From NCBI GenBank assembly GCA_001602955.1, contig LVAC01000023.1:1-64000 (forward strand): a stretch of 64,000 nt of DNA, written 5' to 3'. Under the pieces are notes generated by a model, which was given only the letters and a program-made list of their open reading frames with translations, was not told the DNA's origin and ran no database searches. The first letter of the stretch is position 1. Every line of letters starts with the position of its first letter. Shown here piece by piece: positions 44,910 to 53,610 of the stretch. A program made the position numbers and the translations under genes. Source of the DNA: Sulfurospirillum sp001602955 (lineage in GTDB: Bacteria; Campylobacterota; Campylobacteria; Campylobacterales; Sulfurospirillaceae).

Positions 44910-46071
44910 GGAACCACTCTTCAATTAAGGTATGTGCGGCACGATTGCTTTTCGTATCCAACACCCGCTCGGGTAAATAACGCATTGTAGCGTGATCGAT
45001 AAAAATATAGCACTTTTCGTTCCGCTCGTTCGCGCCGAACGAGAGACGTATCAATCCGCTGTGCTCGTCGATTGTAAATAGTTCTTCAAAATGAACAAAA
45101 AAGCCTTCGCCTCTTCGTAAAATTTCTTCGAATGCCTCACGCACTTTGGCAAAATCGACATGAAAATCAAATGCCAATCTACCGATGCGCTCTTTGTCGG
45201 GAGAAGCTTGTTCGTTACGCAAAATCACGTCGTAAATGTCTTTATCCATTTTGCGCCAACGATCTTCGTACTTGCTCGTAATTTCCAAAGCCGCATTTTT
45301 TTTAACGTGAACATCCACACGCGAAAGGTGCATCATCTGTTCAAACGCAAAAGAAAAATAAGCGTCGCTGTCCGTTCGAAGCTCCAACGTAGCATTGACA
45401 TGTAAAACGCGAAGTGCCTCTTCGATAAAGGCTGCGGAAAAAACACGCCGATGCGGTTTTTTATCCCAAGGGACGGGAAAATGCACGAAAATACGCCCGA
45501 CACTGTTCGAAGACAAAAACTCCATAAACTGTCTCGCATCATAATCAATGACGAAAATATTGTCTATCGATTGCAATTCGCATTGCTTCAAAACCTGCTC
45601 GATAGAGGGCTTGTGAATCTCCAATCCGATAAACTGTACGTGCGGATTTTTTTTGGCTTGATGCAGTAAATGCCTTCCGCTTCCAAATCCGATCTCGACC
45701 CAAATCTCTTTTTGCGTATCGAAAGCATCGGCAAAAAAATCGATCTCTTTGAGATACGCCGAACATCTCACGTCGAGAAACTTTTTCGGTTCGATGTTGG
45801 AATGACTAACATGTGCATCGCTCGCATCTCGAAAATCGATCAACGCTTTTTGTAAAAAAGAGGCTTGCGTCGGACGGGTAACTTTATCGCCTTTCACTAA
45901 AAAACCGCTTGCTTCTTTAGGCAAAACGCGGAGCATGAACGTTTCACCGCGGCATGTCGCTAGCACCAAAACGTTGCCCTTTTGGGACCTCGCTTGCCAA
46001 TGGAACGTCGTATCGTGATAGGTACACGGGTAGTGCAAAGGCTTTAACGATCGGGTATGAAAATTCGGCAT
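44893..46071 (-). CDS. trmB: tRNA (guanine-N7)-methyltransferase, long form
   Basis: SAM-dependent enzyme making m7G46 in tRNA; 392 residues, much longer than the 240-residue E. coli TrmB. The Rossmann methyltransferase core lies about 110-260 with the SAM loop VEIGFGSGRHLLHQ and the substrate motif VHFPVPWDKKPHRR. An extra N-terminal domain (about 1-105, beginning with PNFHTRSLKP) and a C-terminal extension (about 270-392) are the long-form features. Co-transcribed with ftsEX. Confidence 0.92.
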   Translation of the reverse strand: MPNFHTRSLKPLHYPCTYHDTTFHWQARSQKGNVLVLATCRGETFMLRVLPKEASGFLVKGDKVTRPTQASFLQKALIDFRDASDAHVSHSNIEPKKFLDVRCSAYLKEIDFFADAFDTQKEIWVEIGFGSGRHLLHQAKKNPHVQFIGLEIHKPSIEQVLKQCELQSIDNIFVIDYDARQFMEFLSSNSVGRIFVHFPVPWDKKPHRRVFSAAFIEEALRVLHVNATLELRTDSDAYFSFAFEQMMHLSRVDVHVKKNAALEITSKYEDRWRKMDKDIYDVILRNEQASPDKERIGRLAFDFHVDFAKVREAFEEILRRGEGFFVHFEELFTIDEHSGLIRLSFGANERNEKCYIFIDHATMRYLPERVLDTKSNRAAHTLIEEWFHGIRH

Positions 46072-46079
46072 ATCCTCGT

Positions 46080-47339
46080 TTAATCCTTCGGTATCGTAAC
46101 GACGACGGCATCGGACGGATTAGAAGCGATACCGTATTTGTCGATGGCGATAATATGGTAAACGTATTCAACGCCGGAAGAGACTTCCATATCTTGATAA
46201 TTAGGTTCAAAGATACCCGTAAAGTTTTGTTTTCGCGTCTCTCCGTTTAATTTATACTCTTTAATAATCGTATATTTGACCGTATTTCGATCCCCTACCC
46301 ATGAAAGGCGAACGCTTCTTCCGTCATATTTAACCGCATTAGCAACCGGTGCGGCAAGAGAAGGCATCGTCATGCCCGCAATCGGGCTCTCTTGTTGCTT
46401 GGATTCTAACCCGTCTTTATCGACGGCAACGACTTTATAGTAATAAATTTTGCCGTTTTCGTTAACGTAGTCTTCAAACTCCGTGTTGGTCGTTTTACCG
46501 TAGTAGCTGTACAACAACGACGTTGTAGGAGAACGGTAAATTTTATAATGGGTAAAGTCGCTCGTCGTCGAAGGGTTCCATGTTAAAATAACTTTTTTCG
46601 GAAGATCGCTCGTTGCGCGTAGTCCCGTAATCATATCGGGAAGAGCTTTGGTTTGCGCCTCTACGACTTCGCTGGGTCTAGAAACAACGTCGTCAAACGT
46701 CTTGACTCTCACACGGTAACGATAGACGTAATTATCGCGTAAGCCTTTATCCATGTATTCGGCGTTCAAGCGGCCTTTCACTTTACCGACCTCTTCCCAA
46801 TCCGTTGATTTGAACTCGTTACGCTCGATAATATAAGACTCGACGTTTTCGGAGGCATGCGGTCTCCAAATAAGCTTCACGCGGCTTGGAAGCGCACCGA
46901 TAGCTTTAACGTAAGAAACCGGCTCGATTCCGCCTATAGTCGGCGTTTTCGCAACGGCGGCCGTCGTCGTTACCACGGCAATTGCACTCAGTTCCGATTC
47001 GTGTTTGTCGGAGGAATAAGTACTGATACGATAAGCGTACGTCGTATTGGGTGCTAATTTCGTATCGACGTAATGGGAAACGTATTTGTCTTTAATCGTT
47101 GCGATTTTTTTCAACGAATTCCCTTCGACGCGATACAAATAGTATCCTTCTACTTGATCGTCGTAAAGGGGAGTCCATTCAAATCCGACTTCCGTAGAAC
47201 CCGGAAGCGTTCGAAGAGCGTCAACGCGTGCCAAAGAGGCATCGACGACCGGCTCTTTAGGTGTTTCAAGCGTTTTTTCGCATCCAGTGATCATGAGAGC
47301 TAAAGCAACTAACGATGCCGTCCAAAGTGATTTTTTCAT
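46080..47339 (-). CDS. Lipoprotein with fibronectin type III repeats
   Basis: Lipoprotein of 419 residues: signal with lipobox MITGC (Cys20), followed by four FN3-type beta-sandwich repeats (about 38-128, 140-232, 235-328 and 330-418), each with a W-x-P or W near the start and a YxYxV/I strand near the end (TYAYRIS, VYRYRVR, IYYYKVV, EYVYHII). FN3 domains bind proteins or glycans. Its place between trmB and rluD in the ftsEX-envC transcript suggests an envelope role; not proven. Confidence 0.85.
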   Translation of the reverse strand: MKKSLWTASLVALALMITGCEKTLETPKEPVVDASLARVDALRTLPGSTEVGFEWTPLYDDQVEGYYLYRVEGNSLKKIATIKDKYVSHYVDTKLAPNTTYAYRISTYSSDKHESELSAIAVVTTTAAVAKTPTIGGIEPVSYVKAIGALPSRVKLIWRPHASENVESYIIERNEFKSTDWEEVGKVKGRLNAEYMDKGLRDNYVYRYRVRVKTFDDVVSRPSEVVEAQTKALPDMITGLRATSDLPKKVILTWNPSTTSDFTHYKIYRSPTTSLLYSYYGKTTNTEFEDYVNENGKIYYYKVVAVDKDGLESKQQESPIAGMTMPSLAAPVANAVKYDGRSVRLSWVGDRNTVKYTIIKEYKLNGETRKQNFTGIFEPNYQDMEVSSGVEYVYHIIAIDKYGIASNPSDAVVVTIPKD

Positions 47340-48246
47340 TAATCTCGTCCTTCATGAAATGATCTGTTAAATATGCGTTCATATCGTCCCATAACGGTGC
47401 TTGAATCGACACGGGTTGTCCGCTACGAGGGTGTATGAGATAGACACAATACGCATGGAGCATAATTCTAGGGATTGTACCATTTTGGCTCTTAAAGCCG
47501 TATAAACTATCCCCTAAAATATGGCGCGAAAGCGCGCTTAAATGCACGCGAATTTGGTGTGTTCGTCCCGTAAAAAGCTTGGCGGCGATCAATTCGCACT
47601 TAGCATTTTTGGAAAGAGCAAGCTTGGCAAACGCACTTTTAGCATAACGTCCTTCTTTCAGCACACCCATTTTTAGGCGATGGTTTAAATGACGTCCGAT
47701 CGGAAGTTCGACAATCGTGTTTTCTTTGAGCGGAACATCGATTAAAGCGATATAGTAGCGTCCCATGCTTTTATCTTCCAACTGCGACGCCAATGCGACG
47801 TGTGCTTCGTTATTTTTGGCGACGACCAAAGCACCGCTGGTCTCCTTATCAATGCGATGCACGATACCGTGACGCTCTTCGCCGCTAATGCTGGAGAGTG
47901 AGATACCTTTATGTTTTAACCAATCGACCAACGTGGCTTCTTTGACGCTCGGTGCTCCGTGAACCGTTAAAAACGGCGGTTTATTGACGACCAAAATATC
48001 GTCGTCTTCGTATAAAATCGGTACTTCGAAATCAACGGGATACTCAGGTGCGCTAGGCGTCGCTTCGATAAAATCGTACTCGATCGTATCGCCTACATGT
48101 ACTTTTAAACCGCTCTTAAAAACGCGCACCCCGTTCAGAGTAACGCCGACGGTTTTAATAAGCTTTTCCACTTGATTCCGAGGGAGATTCAATACTTCGC
48201 TCATGACGGCATCTAAACGTCCCGCATTTTGACATGTTTGTTTCAT
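47266..48246 (-). CDS. rluD: 23S rRNA pseudouridine synthase, RluD family
   Basis: 326 residues: N-terminal S4 domain (about 13-75) and a RluA/RluD-type catalytic domain with Asp in VHRIDKETSGALVVAK, then FTGRTHQIRVHL. The C-terminal 74 bases of coding overlap the start of the FN3 lipoprotein gene, an unusually long overlap. The last residues (about 305-326) look unlike the family, so the true protein may extend beyond the conserved end only by drift of the stop codon. Confidence 0.9.
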   Translation of the reverse strand: MKQTCQNAGRLDAVMSEVLNLPRNQVEKLIKTVGVTLNGVRVFKSGLKVHVGDTIEYDFIEATPSAPEYPVDFEVPILYEDDDILVVNKPPFLTVHGAPSVKEATLVDWLKHKGISLSSISGEERHGIVHRIDKETSGALVVAKNNEAHVALASQLEDKSMGRYYIALIDVPLKENTIVELPIGRHLNHRLKMGVLKEGRYAKSAFAKLALSKNAKCELIAAKLFTGRTHQIRVHLSALSRHILGDSLYGFKSQNGTIPRIMLHAYCVYLIHPRSGQPVSIQAPLWDDMNAYLTDHFMKDEINEKITLDGIVSCFSSHDHWMRKNA

Positions 48247-48272
48247 GATCGGCTACTTTCAACTATTTTTGC

Positions 48273-48278
48273 TATACT
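48273..48278 (+). promoter_or_regulatory. -10 box of rodA
   Basis: TATACT in GCTATACTTT, 26 bases before the GTG at 48304, in the divergent region with rluD. Confidence 0.5.
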
Positions 48279-48303
48279 TTTAAAAACGTTCCAAAGGGAT
48301 TGT

Positions 48304-49410
48304 GTGTTTCAAATCGATAGGCGCATCTTAACACATTTTGATTTTTTAATTCCTATTTTGGTTTTACCCATTATCGTTCTTTCATACTATCTGGTCTCCG
48401 AAGCCAACGACATGTTAGCTACGAAACAGATCGTCTACTACGGTGTCGGATTCGCGACTTTTTTGTTTTTTTTTATCATTCCGATTAAAAAAATCGAGTG
48501 GGTCATCCCTTTTTTTTACTGGATTACGATTTTTCTCCTCTTAAGCGTCGATTTCTTCGGCGTCGCCAAATTGGGGGCCAGACGATGGCTTGAAATTCCC
48601 TTTGTCCACTTTACGATTCAACCGTCCGAAATTTTTAAACCCGCCTTTATCTTAATGCTTGCCTATCTTATCAAAAACAATCCGCCCGACGAAAAAGGCT
48701 ACGGTTGGAAATCTTTTTTTAAACTCAGCTTCTATATCATCCTTCCGTTTCTTTTGATCGCCAAAGAACCCGACTTGGGTACGGCGATGATTTTACTTTT
48801 GCTCGGATACGGAACACTCTTCGTCATCGGCGTTCACAGAAAAATCTGGATCACGCTAGCCGTCGTCGTGGGACTTAGCAGTCCCGTTTTGTACAACCAT
48901 CTCCACGATTATCAGAAACAACGTATTTCGGATTTTCTTTCCGAACAACCAAGCTATCACGTCAAACAATCCATTATTGCCATCGGTTCGGGAGGCTTGA
49001 CGGGCAAAGAGCGTAGCGAAGCGACGCAAACGCATTACAAGTTTTTACCGATTGCAACAAGTGATTTTATTTTCGCGTATACGGTTGAGAGGCTTGGATT
49101 TTGGGGTGCTTTCGGACTCATTTCATGTTACGCGCTTTTGGTATTTCATTTGACGACGCTCAATTTTATGCTCAAAGAAGACCACTTCGCACAAGTGATT
49201 ACGAGCGGTATCGCTTTGCTCATTTTCTTTTACATGAGCATTAATATCGCAATGACGATCGGCTTAGCACCGGTGGTCGGCGTTCCGCTTCCGTTTTACA
49301 GTTATGGAGGCAGTAGTTTTATTACGTTTTTTGCGCTTTTCGGTATTTTAGAAAACCTTTTGGCGTTTCGTTTCGATCCAACGTACCGATCCATTCGATA
49401 CTCGCTCTAG
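48304..49410 (+). CDS. rodA: Rod-shape SEDS glycosyltransferase RodA
   Basis: Polytopic SEDS-family peptidoglycan polymerase, 368 residues, about 10 membrane segments. Family motifs are AKEPDLGTAM, SQ-type loop GLTGKERSEATQTHYKFLPIATSDF broken across the lipid II site, and PFYSYGGSSF. RodA pairs with PBP2 (mrdA at 16562-18385). I use GTG 48304 with AAAGGGA upstream; the frame is open further upstream, but those residues do not look like RodA. A small CCCTA-TTT-TAGGG hairpin follows at 49413-49425. Confidence 0.92.
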   Translation: MFQIDRRILTHFDFLIPILVLPIIVLSYYLVSEANDMLATKQIVYYGVGFATFLFFFIIPIKKIEWVIPFFYWITIFLLLSVDFFGVAKLGARRWLEIPFVHFTIQPSEIFKPAFILMLAYLIKNNPPDEKGYGWKSFFKLSFYIILPFLLIAKEPDLGTAMILLLLGYGTLFVIGVHRKIWITLAVVVGLSSPVLYNHLHDYQKQRISDFLSEQPSYHVKQSIIAIGSGGLTGKERSEATQTHYKFLPIATSDFIFAYTVERLGFWGAFGLISCYALLVFHLTTLNFMLKEDHFAQVITSGIALLIFFYMSINIAMTIGLAPVVGVPLPFYSYGGSSFITFFALFGILENLLAFRFDPTYRSIRYSL

Positions 49411-49467
49411 TCCCCTATTTTAGGGTTATACCGAAGAGTTTTTAGCTTTATTTAACAATAAAAAGAG

Positions 49468-49473
49468 TAGAAT
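49468..49473 (+). promoter_or_regulatory. -10 box of the tRNA gene
   Basis: TAGAAT 17 bases before the first tRNA base, with an A-rich stretch just upstream. Confidence 0.4.
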
Positions 49474-49490
49474 CTCAACTCTTTAAATTC

Positions 49491-49567
49491 GGGTCCTTAG
49501 CTCAGTTGGTTAGAGCATCCCGCTCATAACGGGATGGTCGAGTGTTCGAGCCACTCAGGACCCACCA
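49491..49567 (+). tRNA. tRNA with CAU anticodon (Met elongator or Ile2)
   Basis: A full cloverleaf: acceptor GGGTCCT pairs with AGGACCC, D arm GCTC/GAGC, anticodon arm TCCCG-CTCATAA-CGGGA with CAT at 49525-49527, T arm GAGTG-TTCGAGC-CACTC, and an encoded CCA. The first pair is G-C, so it is not the initiator. The choice between elongator Met and lysidine-modified Ile2 cannot be settled by eye; the TTAGCTCAG...CTCATAA pattern resembles Ile2 of other bacteria at least as well as Met. Confidence 0.95.
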
Positions 49568-49614
49568 TATCCGATCGAACATCCGGTTTTCAACCGAACC
49601 ATAAAGGGCACATG

Positions 49615-50085
49615 ATGAAAAAAATCGTATTAACGTTGGCACTTCTCTCCCAAGTAGCACTTTTTGCGGGCTTTTTGGACGATCTCATCGGCAAAGATAA
49701 AGCTTTTTTGGAAGCAAACGGCTTTAAATGTACCGAATTTTCATGCGTAACAAAAGATCAAAACTACTTCAACATCAAGCTTCTCGACAACGCCGTAGAG
49801 TATGTCGAGGTTTACAGTAACGAAAAAGACGAAGTCTACAAAGTCGCATTTTACCTTTACCAAAACGATAAGCTTAAAAATAAAGAACTTGACGATGCTT
49901 TTTTTAAAGCTTTACAAAAAATCAACGAAAAATCAAAGTGGACGTATGAGTTAAGTAAAATCAGCGATAAATTCGGCAACGAGGCCTTGATTACGATGAC
50001 GGATACCAAACGAGCCAATGCTTTTGTCGCCGCAATGCGCGATACGTACATGGAAAGCATGAAACAATTTAGCGATAAAAAGTAG
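49615..50085 (+). CDS. Small secreted protein of unknown function
   Basis: 156 residues with a clear signal peptide (MKKIVLTLALLSQVALFAG) and a mature part with a Cys pair (FKCTEFSCVTKD), an ordered alpha/beta look and a charged C-terminus. No family recognised. AAAGGG lies 6 bases before ATG 49615; ATG 49612 is equally in frame. It follows the tRNA by 47 bases, and may be read from the same transcript. Confidence 0.6.
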   Translation: MKKIVLTLALLSQVALFAGFLDDLIGKDKAFLEANGFKCTEFSCVTKDQNYFNIKLLDNAVEYVEVYSNEKDEVYKVAFYLYQNDKLKNKELDDAFFKALQKINEKSKWTYELSKISDKFGNEALITMTDTKRANAFVAAMRDTYMESMKQFSDKK

Positions 50086-50177
50086 CCTTCTCGCTTGCAG
50101 AAGACTCCTTTTTCCGAGCTTTTCTCTTCTTGTTTTTTCCGTCAATGCAATGACTCGTGTTTTTTACAAGAATGTGA

Positions 50178-50183
50178 TACAAT
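50178..50183 (+). promoter_or_regulatory. Extended -10 box of trkAH
   Basis: TGATACAAT, an extended -10 (TG-n-TACAAT), 40 bases before the trkA ATG. Confidence 0.55.
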
Positions 50184-50223
50184 ACATTTCTAACGACAAA
50201 TTATTGAGAGAATAGAAACGTAT

Positions 50224-51567
50224 ATGCAAGTAATCATCGCGGGAGCCGGAAGAGTCGGCTACAACATTGCTAAACACCTGATGCACAATAACAGCGTAAC
50301 CGTTATCGATCAAAACGAATACGCCATTCACAATATCCAAGAAAATCTAGACGTTTTAGGCATTTGCGGAAATATCGAAAATCCGCATACGTATCTTGGA
50401 ATCAATCCTCAAGTCGATCTTTTTATCGCCGTAACCGATTCGGACGAAGTGAACCTCCTTTCCTCGTTAATTATCGATAATATCGCGACGGTTAAACGTA
50501 AAATTATCCGTTTAAAAAATACGTTTTTCGCCAGCGACCAAGTCAAAGCTAAACTCAATATTAACGAAACGATCGTACCCTCTTTCGAAGCGGCACAACC
50601 GTTTAAATATTTAGTCGATTTTTCACATGCGCACAACGCCAAAGCGTTTAAAGAGACGAAAGCATTGTTAATTTCGATACGCTTGAAAGAAGATTTCACG
50701 CCGCGCATGATCTCAACGTTTATCGGTGAAATCAGCGGTGAAGTCGCCGTGGCAGGAATCGAGCGGCAAAAAAATTTCTTTGTTCCCAAACCTGTCGAAA
50801 CGCTTCTTCCGAACGACTTAGTCTATTTTTTCGCCTTCCCCAACGCCATTCTTTCAATTCGAACGACCGTATGCGACTATAACGAAAATGCGACGCCGAT
50901 CAAAAATTGCGTGATATTCGGAGCCGATGCTTTGGGTGTAGAAATTGCCAAAGTATTGCTCAAAAAAGGTATCGACGTTCAAATTATGGATAAAAATATC
51001 GAACTTTGCCGCAAAGCCAATATCGAACTCAAAAACAAAGCCACTGTTTTGAAGACGACTTACGATGCCGATCATATTAACACGACGCGTTTTGATACCG
51101 ACATGTTTATCGCAGCAACCAAAAACGACGAATACAATATCACGAAATGCATCGAAGCAAAGCAACGAGGCATTAAAAAAATCATCGGCATCAATAACGA
51201 TATTGCCTACTCATCACTCATGAGAAATCTGAATATCGAAGTCGTACGCGGTGAAAAAATCAACGCGTATTACTCTATTTTGGAACGTATTCAAGCCAAC
51301 GACGTATTCAATCAAAAAAAATTCTGCGGCGGAGAGGGTGCGGTGTTGCTACGTAAAATTGAAGCAACCTCTTCGTTAATTTCCGAGAAAGTGCCGCTTC
51401 CCGATCGCGTGGACGATAAAGGGCATTTTATTATTTTGAGAGATAACGATATTTTTGAGTATCGCCTTGCCGGAGCTTTCCAAAAAGAGGATATCGTCGT
51501 TGCATTTACCAAAGAGTGTGATTTTGAAGTCGTAGCCAAATGGTTCCAACAAAACCTCGCGTATTGA
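50224..51567 (+). CDS. trkA: Trk potassium uptake regulator TrkA
   Basis: Cytoplasmic NAD-binding subunit gating the TrkH channel, 447 residues. Two RCK units: the first (about 1-215) has the intact dinucleotide motif GAGRVG (7-12), the second (about 230-445) has a weaker GADALG at about 235-240, so probably only the first binds NAD(H) fully. trkH follows after 7 bases. Confidence 0.94.
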   Translation: MQVIIAGAGRVGYNIAKHLMHNNSVTVIDQNEYAIHNIQENLDVLGICGNIENPHTYLGINPQVDLFIAVTDSDEVNLLSSLIIDNIATVKRKIIRLKNTFFASDQVKAKLNINETIVPSFEAAQPFKYLVDFSHAHNAKAFKETKALLISIRLKEDFTPRMISTFIGEISGEVAVAGIERQKNFFVPKPVETLLPNDLVYFFAFPNAILSIRTTVCDYNENATPIKNCVIFGADALGVEIAKVLLKKGIDVQIMDKNIELCRKANIELKNKATVLKTTYDADHINTTRFDTDMFIAATKNDEYNITKCIEAKQRGIKKIIGINNDIAYSSLMRNLNIEVVRGEKINAYYSILERIQANDVFNQKKFCGGEGAVLLRKIEATSSLISEKVPLPDRVDDKGHFIILRDNDIFEYRLAGAFQKEDIVVAFTKECDFEVVAKWFQQNLAY

Positions 51568-51574
51568 GTGTTCG

Positions 51575-53014
51575 ATGAGCATAACAAGCGTTTTAAAATT
51601 TGTCTCCGCCGTCGGCTTGGTCGTCTTTTTCCTGTTTCTCATTCCGCCTTTGATCGGTTTTTTCTATCGTGAAGACGTCTTTATTTATGCTCTTTCGATG
51701 TTTTCGCTCTTTATCATCAATCTTTCCGTTTTTTTAATCCTCAAAAATAACCCGATGCATTTGGGCATTAAAGAGAGTATCGTTTCGGTTAATTTTATCT
51801 GGATTTTACTCGGTATCGGCGGTGCTATTCCTTTAGTTTTGTACAGCAAAATCGATCCGGCAGGTGCTTTTTTCGAAGCGATCAGCGGTTTTACGACAAC
51901 GGGTGCTAGCGTTTATACCGACGTGGAAATTCTTCCAAAATCAATCCTATTTCATCGAAGCCTGATGCATTGGATCGGAGGTATCGGAATTATCGTGATG
52001 GGTGTGGGACTTTTACCGCTCATTAATCCCAGTGGATCGCTCTCCTTATTTAAAGCCGAATCCACAGGAATTTCAATCGATAAAATCACGCCGAAGATTA
52101 AAGATACGGCTAAACGCATTTGGGGTGTTTATATTCTTTTTACCGCTCTCAATTTTGCCTTATTGATGCTCTTCGGTATGAACTGGTTTGATGCAATCAA
52201 TCATGCGTTTGCGACGATTTCAACGGGTGGTTTTTCGACAAAAAATAGTTCCATAGGAGCTTTTAGCGACGGTGTTATTTGGACGACGACTTTTTTTATG
52301 ATCATTTCGGGTATTAACTTTTTGGCGCATATCCGATTTTTCAGCGGTGAAAAATTTGCATTTAACACGGAAGAAATTAAGTGGTATATTGCACTCATAC
52401 TTTTTTTGTCGATTGTGATGGCCGTTGAACATAATCACAACTCCCAAGACTCACTTTATTATTCGCTAATGCATGCAAGCTTTACCGTCTCAACGCTTGC
52501 TTCTACGACGGGATTTGCTTCTTTAGACTATGAAAAATGGGGGCAATTTGCGATGATGATCGCCATCGTTTCCATGCTGATGAGTGCCAATGCCGGATCG
52601 ACTGCCGGCGGTATCAAAATCATACGCTATATCCTCTTTTTTAAAAATATCGGATTGGAGATCAAACGTTCGATTCAACCCGATGTCATTACCTCGATTT
52701 TTGTTGACGGTAAACAGATTAAAAGCTCTATCATTAACTCGATTTTCGGCTTCTTTGCCCTTTTTATTTTAACGGCATTTTTAACAACGATGTATTTGTT
52801 TGCGCGAGGATTTGACTTTTTAACGGCATTTAGCACCTCTATCGCTATGCTCGGCAATATTGGACCTGGGCTCAATCTTACGGGTCCATCGCAAAATTAC
52901 GCCTTTTTTTCATGGTACGATAAAATCGTTTTATCGTTCGTGATGATTATCGGAAGGCTTGAGTGCTACACCGTTTTTATGATGCTAGGGCGTACTTTCT
53001 GGAAGAAATTTTAA
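51575..53014 (+). CDS. trkH: Potassium uptake protein TrkH
   Basis: Membrane K+ channel/transporter subunit, 479 residues, with about ten membrane segments in four M1-P-M2 repeats. Pore loops with the selectivity Gly are seen in SGFTTTGASV, ATISTGGFST, STLASTTGFAS and AMLGNIGPGL; GRLECYT near the end is a Trk signature. Partner of TrkA. Confidence 0.95.
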   Translation: MSITSVLKFVSAVGLVVFFLFLIPPLIGFFYREDVFIYALSMFSLFIINLSVFLILKNNPMHLGIKESIVSVNFIWILLGIGGAIPLVLYSKIDPAGAFFEAISGFTTTGASVYTDVEILPKSILFHRSLMHWIGGIGIIVMGVGLLPLINPSGSLSLFKAESTGISIDKITPKIKDTAKRIWGVYILFTALNFALLMLFGMNWFDAINHAFATISTGGFSTKNSSIGAFSDGVIWTTTFFMIISGINFLAHIRFFSGEKFAFNTEEIKWYIALILFLSIVMAVEHNHNSQDSLYYSLMHASFTVSTLASTTGFASLDYEKWGQFAMMIAIVSMLMSANAGSTAGGIKIIRYILFFKNIGLEIKRSIQPDVITSIFVDGKQIKSSIINSIFGFFALFILTAFLTTMYLFARGFDFLTAFSTSIAMLGNIGPGLNLTGPSQNYAFFSWYDKIVLSFVMIIGRLECYTVFMMLGRTFWKKF

Positions 53015-53046
53015 GCACTTTATCTTTGGGTTAATGCAAATCGGAG

Positions 53047-53052
53047 TATAAT
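53047..53052 (+). promoter_or_regulatory. -10 box of lrgAB
   Basis: TATAAT in GAGTATAATTCG, about 130 bases before the lrgA start, which implies a long leader of about 120 bases containing the small frame at 53079-53168. Confidence 0.5.
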
Positions 53053-53078
53053 TCGTCAAATTTTATTTTGGTTATTCG

Positions 53079-53168
53079 ATGCATTCTTGTCTTTTCTCGT
53101 GTGAATTTTTTTTAGTGCGTTTCTCCCAACGAATTCGATTGAGTCACGCTATCAACGCTTTTAGGTAA
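53079..53168 (+). CDS. Possible 29-codon leader frame before lrgA
   Basis: Short frame beginning MHSCLFSCEFFL and ending RLSHAINAFR, stopping 13 bases before the lrgA ATG, in the predicted lrgAB leader. lrgA itself has a poor ribosome site, so coupling to this frame is possible. No ribosome site of its own is obvious. Low confidence. Confidence 0.2.
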   Translation: MHSCLFSCEFFLVRFSQRIRLSHAINAFR

Positions 53169-53181
53169 AAAGTCTCTCATC

Positions 53182-53610
53182 ATGCTTCCTTATACGTTTA
53201 AAAAAACTTCGATTCTTATCAAACGGACTTTCCACAAAAGTCGTATTTTACAAATAGCCCTCATCACGGTTTTATGGTTTATTGCGCAAGAAATATCGCT
53301 TTTAACCCGTATGCCGATTCCCGGAGGCGTTATCGGATTGGTCTTGGTACTTGCATTGTTGTATTTCGATCTTTTAAGCATTCGCTCTTTAGCACTCGGA
53401 GCGGAATGGTTTTTAGCCGAAATGCTGCTTTTTTTTATTCCTGCGGTTCCTGCCGTTCTCAACCACCAAGAGTTCTTCGGCTGGACGGGATTAAAAATAC
53501 TCGCGATTATTATTGTCGGAACGATGATCGTCATTATCGGAACGGCGATCGTCGTCGATTTTAGTTTTTATAAACTGGAAAAACAACCTCAACCCGAGAA
53601 CAAACAATGA
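53182..53610 (+). CDS. lrgA: CidA/LrgA-family holin-like protein
   Basis: 142 residues with four hydrophobic segments, PIPGGVIGLVLVLALL being the conserved LrgA/CidA core motif. Members form small membrane oligomers tied to murein hydrolase control, or with LrgB to pyruvate/organic-acid transport. Its stop overlaps lrgB by 4 bases. The charged, His/Lys-rich N-terminus (about 1-28) is longer than usual. Confidence 0.88.
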   Translation: MLPYTFKKTSILIKRTFHKSRILQIALITVLWFIAQEISLLTRMPIPGGVIGLVLVLALLYFDLLSIRSLALGAEWFLAEMLLFFIPAVPAVLNHQEFFGWTGLKILAIIIVGTMIVIIGTAIVVDFSFYKLEKQPQPENKQ

